DNA from: Cyanobacteria bacterium UBA11370
GTDB lineage: Bacteria > Cyanobacteriota > Cyanobacteriia > Cyanobacteriales > Coleofasciculaceae
Direction: 5' to 3'
Assembly: GCA_003486645.1 (NCBI GenBank)
Contig: DNGI01000249.1
Location: 1-6,891, forward strand
DNA length: 6,891 bases
Both the position numbers and the translations under genes were made by a program. Position 1 is the stretch's first letter. Every line of letters starts with the position of its first letter. Below are positions 6,401-6,891 of the stretch, in pieces. The notes beneath the pieces were generated by a model. It did not search any database. It saw only the letters and a program-made list of their open reading frames with translations, and was not told the origin of the DNA.

Positions 6401-6867
6401 AACCAGGCCCACTGGAAAACTCTTATATTTTACTCTGGGATACTCCACTTCGACTCAATGAAGTGCGGGAATTAGGCTGGAATCAAGCACCAGCGGTTGA
6501 ATTATTAGTACTTTCGGCTTGCAAAACTGCCGCCGGAGATGAACAAGCGGAGTTAGGGTTTGCTGGGTTTGCTATCCAAGCTGGAGTTAAATCCGCGCTG
6601 GCGAGTTTGTGGTATGTCAGTGATGAAGGAACATCTGGACTAATGACGGAGTTTTATGGGCAATTACAAACTGCCTCAATTAAAGCTGAAGCCTTACGGC
6701 AAGCACAATTAGGGATGATTCGTGGAGATGTACGGATAGTAGAAGGACAGTTACAAAGCAGTCGGGGGAATATCGCTCTACCTGCAATATTACAAGGATT
6801 AGAGGATCAACCACTTTCTCATCCTTATTACTGGGCAGCATTTACCATGATTGGTAGCCCTTGGTAA
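1..6867 (+). CDS. Giant FHA-like beta-helix protein with C-terminal CHAT protease domain (5' partial)
   Basis: The frame is open from base 1 without a stop until TAA at 6865-6867, giving 2,288 residues. The codons before the first possible in-frame start (GTG at 16) already read NGALN, matching NGALM of the next repeat at 205, so the true start is upstream. Any signal peptide and haemagglutination-activity/TPS domain would be there too. Residues 1 to about 1760 are Asn/Thr/Gly/Asp-rich repeats with alternating short beta strands (ITLDG, NITINGDTTL), as in FHA-type right-handed beta-helices. Residues about 1761-1927 form a linker, and about 1928-2288 a CHAT domain with His2130 (ATHG) and Cys2174 (LSACKT), numbered from the window start. 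No TPR repeats are visible. Known of the family: such proteins are usually exported by two-partner secretion with an FhaC/ShlB-type pore; no partner lies in this window. Inferred role: cell-surface or secreted stalk with a peptidase tip. The substrate is unknown. No frameshift or internal stop is seen. Confidence 0.95.
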   Translation, partial: NGALNVTGITTLDAGSNNDITLDNGNDFGTVRVTSAKDVTLNDTDGIQLGASDIDGDLNVTAGGNISDNGALMVTGITTLDAGSNNITLNNNNDFGSLKVTDANNVTLGAIDLSGDLEVRARNKLSSNGAINADGIIDLTANEIDFGDDVSGTQLKLQPFTNSQDIVIGGTADSDEPDSETDTLDLTDTEIGFWQNDFSQIIIGGEASSGAIEVSSVTFTNPVTIQSSGSITVNGKITGTGNASVTLDGTTNLNNDIETSGEDITIDGNTTLRDSATLESGGGNIRFKDTVESQTNENHDLTLQAGNGTIRFDDTVGYDERLGRITANSTTTTRFDNTVRSTSLTTNSGGTTELRGSVNTTGSDGQSYGDELEIVGNITLTGNEIDFTNTVFGDGELTLQPSSTAQAIALGGTDSNDDNTLDLTGDDLGFLEDGFTNLIIGRDSGTGDITLDNAIDFTDPVTLRSQDGVININAILTGTDNASITLEGDTNLNANIITNDRNITINGDTTLGAAVTLDTGAMADGSINFNGTVQGNQNLILTAGGNINFNDNVNIGSLMTEGSGTTNLNGNVTTSGDQTYNNAVVVQKSDSTTILEGTNVTFKSTVDADANINDEESLRVNATETHFNSAVGNTALLNNLIIDANGTTYINTNQVKTQGNQSYNNAVVLETDTTITGNNVTFDSTVDATTPGGQSLTVNASDTTFNGSVGNTAALNSLTTNASGTTHLNNNVTTTNNQTYNDNVRIGNDSTLTSNNGSVIFNRHIDSEDQNNPRALTVNATNGDITASQVIGETNPLSSLNFSTANININTIGGANAGINGTTMLDATGEINFTGTTYNANEQTYNAGTNFNINSGNPTTFTSSNDAINFNTGTIQLTNGSNLIVNSNGGNISLGTVRGTSDEDLTLNAGTGTANLSAIGNGNEIDAISITANEIDLNGNIVGNTALLQPSSRDFNINIGGSDNTTPALDLTATELAFLGDGFESITLGRSNGRGNITIDNAITFTDPVIIQAPDAVSQTDEFGPVRGSITVNGDITGSDDASITLIAPRINLNGKIATNNQNIQVGAADESDAENSNIVLGIPLVELNTNPSGGGDIIFNGNVNGKEHNQQSLQVAPGTGNIFFNGKIGNRHPLDALIIGDNATGNADIVGNLTTIFNSLIVNAKKTTVAGTIQTRGGPISFSGDVILVTDVTFDTTVKPGGSEFGDITFGGTVSSAKLDDRFPNDNLSPPFNLTLKAGPGDIHFNGSVGAQNFPNIATTDLGSLNIESANRVTANSSITTRGSNGVNITANTIDLNDNSSNITAKDGSVNLRATNGDITAANISGENINLTTNGDNRNITTRDVTATNGVTFKSETGNIRNINTGKIETNEGSVNLTATNDITTREVTAGSGDVTMNSIRGTIDTRNGIVQANNGSVNFTANNQIRTGDVSGKEVDITANENISAGTVRTTNGGITINSQNGSVETENLTATGQGGRNTVTVNARNDVTTGHINTASTNEKGGAIALTSDNGVIETGSINSSGATGGGGVTLQAEGDITSRGDINSSSSKGAAGAIALTSRTGSVNSGGITSTGLTAGGNVTVLAPSTITLTNSEDNTQQANIDSSSTNGPGGDVILQGNEGITAGNINTSSTNDTGGRIALSTGDINDANLPESGVANDENQESQTRGNSINISDFGAGIITTGNLTSSGEMGGGFIDVLTFGQIQLGQLDSHSTNGIAGRITLYNAQPEFRNDAPGIQIGFINAEGKTLGGGIDITTDGYFFATETIPDNQLNNRRRKEAFSIATSGDRIIIRHGGGTGFDPFDLPEEQNNNNNNVLNGTLGAITNGKVGGQGTISTSPPQSFIGSVQQDNIQIISRKPSENDLPFTTINPSLPFSNDVGDREIDIGNIDTILSDQFSGYLGPQRSINNPSDAPKILETIEQKTGVKSAFIYATFVGDRLELRLVSAKTNKLVTVPDATRDLVVETANKLRREITNPIKRRTTSYIAPSQQLYKWLISPLQAQLEAEGIQNLVFITDAGLRSLPIAALHDGQGFLVEKYSIGLMPSLSLTDTTYVDIRNASVLAMGISEANDLAKSLNLSPLPSVPIELQTITALRGGQSFLNEKFTEANLQSQRQGSPIVHLATHGEFKPGPLENSYILLWDTPLRLNEVRELGWNQAPAVELLVLSACKTAAGDEQAELGFAGFAIQAGVKSALASLWYVSDEGTSGLMTEFYGQLQTASIKAEALRQAQLGMIRGDVRIVEGQLQSSRGNIALPAILQGLEDQPLSHPYYWAAFTMIGSPW
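415..816 (+). repeat. LQP module, copy A (residues 139-272)
   Basis: First of three homologous modules in the protein. Order of motifs: LTANEIDF, then LKLQP, IVIGG, an acidic loop rich in Asp/Glu/Ser (around 520-550), TLDLTDTEIGF, IIIGG, TFTNPVTIQS, ITVNGKITGTGNASVTL, and DITIDGNTTL. The acidic loop is longer than in copies B and C. This copy contains the only tryptophan of the stalk (GFW, near 580). The pattern of short hydrophobic strands separated by Gly/Asn turns fits beta-helix coils. The module recurs in cyanobacterial FHA-like proteins as I know them; its specific ligand, if any, is unknown. Confidence 0.85.
838..1137 (+). repeat. 'GG.I.F' segment plus degenerate QSYG unit of superrepeat 1
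   Basis: This linker follows LQP copy A. It holds GGGNIRFKDTV, then LTLQAGNGTIRFDDTVG, then SLTTNSGGTTEL (1030-1062) and GQSYGDELEIVGNITL. The same order follows LQP copy B (1549 onward). The final segment is a short version of the QTYN unit that is amplified at 1690-2418. It runs directly into LQP copy B, whose opening LTGNEIDF resembles LTVNA-type QTYN units at ITGNNVTF (about 2026-2046). Confidence 0.7.
1138..1533 (+). repeat. LQP module, copy B (residues 380-511)
   Basis: Second copy: LTGNEIDF, LTLQPSS, IALGG, TLDLTGDDLGFLEDGF, LIIGRDSGTGDITL, DFTDPVTLRS, ININAILTGTDNASITLEG, and NITINGDTTL. It aligns to copy A over the full length with only small loop differences (132 against 134 residues). 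Its GF..DGF..(L/I)..GR segment is closer to copy C than to copy A, which has GFWQNDF and IIIGG there. A HIP1 octamer lies inside it at 1219-1226. Confidence 0.87.
1219..1226. repeat. HIP1 octamer GCGATCGC
   Basis: Perfect palindromic GCGATCGC inside LQP copy B. HIP1 is highly overrepresented in many cyanobacterial genomes, so this supports a cyanobacterial source. Confidence 0.85.
1549..1689 (+). repeat. 'DGSINF' segment of superrepeat 2, 60-base coil repeat
   Basis: After LQP copy B come DGSINFNGTVQG and then GGNINFNDNVNIG. The 14-mer CATCAACTTCAACG occurs at 1578-1591 and again at 1638-1651, exactly 60 bases apart. That equals one 20-residue beta-helix coil. The equivalent segments follow LQP copy A (838 onward) and copy C (3262 onward). 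Confidence 0.7.
1690..2418 (+). repeat. Three tandem QTYN-type units (units start 1690, 1936, 2170)
   Basis: Three consecutive units of 82, 78 and about 83 residues. Each begins GTT.(L/I)N, has a Q(T/S)YN box (codons at 1732, 1981 and 2212), then T.T.(E/G/S).N.(T/S)V.F, L.VNA, and ends near VGNTA(L/A)LN(N/S)L in units one and two. Unit three is more diverged: NRHIDSED replaces the STVDA stretch and the ending reads IGETNPLSSL. A fourth, degenerate box (QTYNAG at 2527) follows. The array lengthens the second superrepeat compared with the first. Recent unequal recombination is a plausible origin. Confidence 0.82.
2419..2787 (+). repeat. Degenerate stalk repeats between QTYN array and LQP copy C
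   Basis: This stretch continues the same frame with beta-strand-like heptads rather than a clear unit. It carries NINTIGG, EINFTGTTYNANEQTYN (a decayed QTYN box), AINFNTGTIQLTNGSN, GGNISLGTVRG, and LTLNAGTGTANLSAIG. It joins LQP copy C at ITANEID. Composition remains Asn/Thr/Gly-rich and free of Cys and Trp, consistent with beta-helix. No separate domain is recognised here. Confidence 0.6.
2788..3213 (+). repeat. LQP module, copy C (residues 930-1071)
   Basis: Third copy: ITANEIDLNG, ALLQPSS, INIGGSDN, ALDLTATELAFLGDGF, SITLGRSNGRGNITI, ITFTDPVIIQAP, then an insertion of about ten residues (VSQTDEFGPVRG, 3049-3084) absent from copies A and B, followed by SITVNGDITGSDDASITL and LNGKIATNNQNIQVG. 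The insertion accounts for its greater length (142 residues). It would sit in a loop of the helix. Confidence 0.85.
3262..3822 (+). repeat. Third superrepeat remainder: two 'G(D).I.F.G.V' segments
   Basis: After LQP copy C comes GGGDIIFNGNVNG, then GTGNIFFNGKIG, LDALIIGDNATG, and SLIVNAKKTTVAGTIQTRGG (3478-3537), which corresponds to the SLTTN..GTT segment of the other superrepeats. The block then repeats: FGDITFGGTVSS (about 3616-3651), LTLKAGPGDIHFNGSVG and GSLNIESANRVTAN. So the segment following LQP is present twice here, once in superrepeats one and two. All coils remain compatible with beta-helix. Confidence 0.68.
3823..4476 (+). repeat. Simple ~21-23-residue beta-helix coils (GSVN..AT repeats)
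   Basis: The longer modules give way to shorter coils. GSVN(L/F)(R/T)A recurs at 3925, 4120 and 4249, and a related GSVETENLTATG at 4390. The distances are 195, 129 and 141 bases (65, 43 and 47 residues), close to three, two and two coils of 21-23 residues. Intervening coils read as variants such as DITTREVTAG, QIRTGDVSG and NISAGTVRT. This fits a regular right-handed beta-helix near the end of an FHA-like stalk. Function beyond structure cannot be read. Confidence 0.75.
4516..4523. repeat. HIP1 octamer GCGATCGC
   Basis: Perfect octamer within a GAIALT-coding coil. It is matched by the copy at 4669, exactly 153 bases downstream in the next repeat. Confidence 0.85.
4669..4676. repeat. HIP1 octamer GCGATCGC
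   Basis: Perfect octamer in the second GAIALT coil. The surrounding bases (about 4666-4682) are identical to those at 4513-4529, so the site was copied with the repeat or kept in both. Confidence 0.85.
5281..5760 (+). other. Linker between beta-helix and CHAT domain
   Basis: Repeat character ends here. The region contains NNRRRKEAF (RRRK at 5335-5346), IIIRHGGGTGFDPFDL (5380 onward), an Asn6 tract, NGTLGAITNG (about 5464-5493), SPPQSFIGSVQQDNIQIIS and a Pro/Ser/Asn-rich stretch. It then gives DIGNIDTILSDQFSGYLG, leading into the CHAT region. The HGGG...PF...NGT.GAIT string looks like a conserved transition element that I associate with this protein family, though I cannot confirm this without alignment. 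It is probably partly unstructured and flexible. Confidence 0.6.
5440..5457 (+). repeat. Asn6 tract coded by (AATAAC)3
   Basis: Three perfect tandem copies of the hexamer AATAAC encode six asparagines in the linker. Such a microsatellite can expand or contract in multiples of six without breaking the frame. It would change only linker length. Confidence 0.8.
5782..6864 (+). other. CHAT domain (caspase-like cysteine peptidase, residues ~1928-2288)
   Basis: The C-terminal ~360 residues match the CHAT family (Caspase HetF Associated with TPRs, clan CD). Landmarks: TGVKSAFIYATFVGDRLEL (5782), SQQLYKWLISPL (5977 onward), LVFITDAGLRSLPIAALHDG (about 6046-6105), LVEKYSIGLMPSLSL, VHLATHGEF with the catalytic His codon at 6388-6390, LLVLSACKTAAGD with the nucleophilic Cys codon at 6520-6522, GFAGFAIQAGVKSALASLW, and the terminal HPYYWAAFTMIG. 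His and Cys are 44 residues apart, usual for the fold. All expected catalytic elements are intact, so it is predicted active. The usual upstream TPR array is replaced by the beta-helix. The substrate is not evident from the sequence. Confidence 0.93.
5822..5829. repeat. HIP1 octamer GCGATCGC (within GGCGATCGCC)
   Basis: Perfect octamer, extended to the ten-base palindrome GGCGATCGCC at 5821-5830, in the N-terminal part of the CHAT-coding region (GDRLE). Confidence 0.85.
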
Positions 6868-6874
6868 ATTATTG

Positions 6875-6891
6875 GTTGTTTGTTGTTTGTT
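6875..6891. repeat. Heptamer tandem repeat (GTTGTTT)2-GTT after the stop
   Basis: Two full copies of GTTGTTT plus three bases start eight bases after the stop codon and run into the window edge. Cyanobacterial intergenic regions often carry short tandem heptamers, so this may be the start of a longer array. With only 17 bases visible it may also be chance T/G-rich sequence. No hairpin typical of an intrinsic terminator is visible in the 24 bases downstream of the gene. Confidence 0.4.

Noticed and set aside
5782..6864. Relation to the type III-E CRISPR TPR-CHAT peptidase (Csx29)
   Set aside because: No TPR repeats, no gRAMP/Cas genes and no CRISPR array are present. The CHAT domain is fused to an FHA-like stalk, so only the distant family relation holds.
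5281..6864. CdiA-type toxin C-terminus with immunity gene
   Set aside because: I see no VENN-type boundary motif and no toxin nuclease signature; the C-terminus is clearly CHAT. Only 24 bases follow the stop, so an immunity gene can be neither seen nor excluded.
6868..6891. Intrinsic terminator after the gene
   Set aside because: The 24 bases have no inverted repeat able to form a stable hairpin, only T/G-rich direct repeats.

Overview
The window is almost entirely one gene. A single forward-strand reading frame is open from base 1 to a TAA stop at 6865-6867. It encodes the last 2,288 residues of a giant surface or exported protein whose start lies upstream. The only non-coding DNA is 24 bases after the stop, so operon partners, promoter and terminator cannot be seen.

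The organism is most probably a cyanobacterium. Four copies of the octamer GCGATCGC (the HIP1 palindrome overrepresented in many cyanobacterial genomes) lie in 6.9 kb, where roughly 0.1 would be expected by chance. A filamentous-haemagglutinin-like (FHA) beta-helix joined to a C-terminal CHAT protease domain is also an architecture I associate with large filamentous and colonial cyanobacteria. Genus cannot be assigned.

Layout by base: 1-411, tail of a tandem array of 59-68-residue repeats continuing from upstream. 415-3822, three superrepeats, each opening with a ~135-residue 'LQP...GG...LDL...GR/GG...DPV' module (415, 1138 and 2788) followed by a 'GG.I.F.G.V' segment and a 'GTT...QTYN' or related segment; the second superrepeat is expanded by tandem copies of the ~80-residue QTYN unit. 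3823-4476, simpler coils of about 21-23 residues. 4477-5280, Gly/Ser-rich 'GxINSSS..GG.I.LTS' coils. 5281-5760, end of the helix and a linker with a basic RRRK patch, a conserved-looking HGGG...PF motif and an Asn6 tract. 5782-6864, CHAT domain (caspase-like, clan CD) with His in ATHG and Cys in LSACKT.

The likely picture is a secreted rod-like stalk of beta-helix, presumably exported by a two-partner (type Vb) system, carrying a caspase-like cysteine protease at its C-terminal end. The most striking direct observation is that the catalytic Cys is the only cysteine in all 2,288 visible residues. The family's substrate and biological role are not established to my knowledge.
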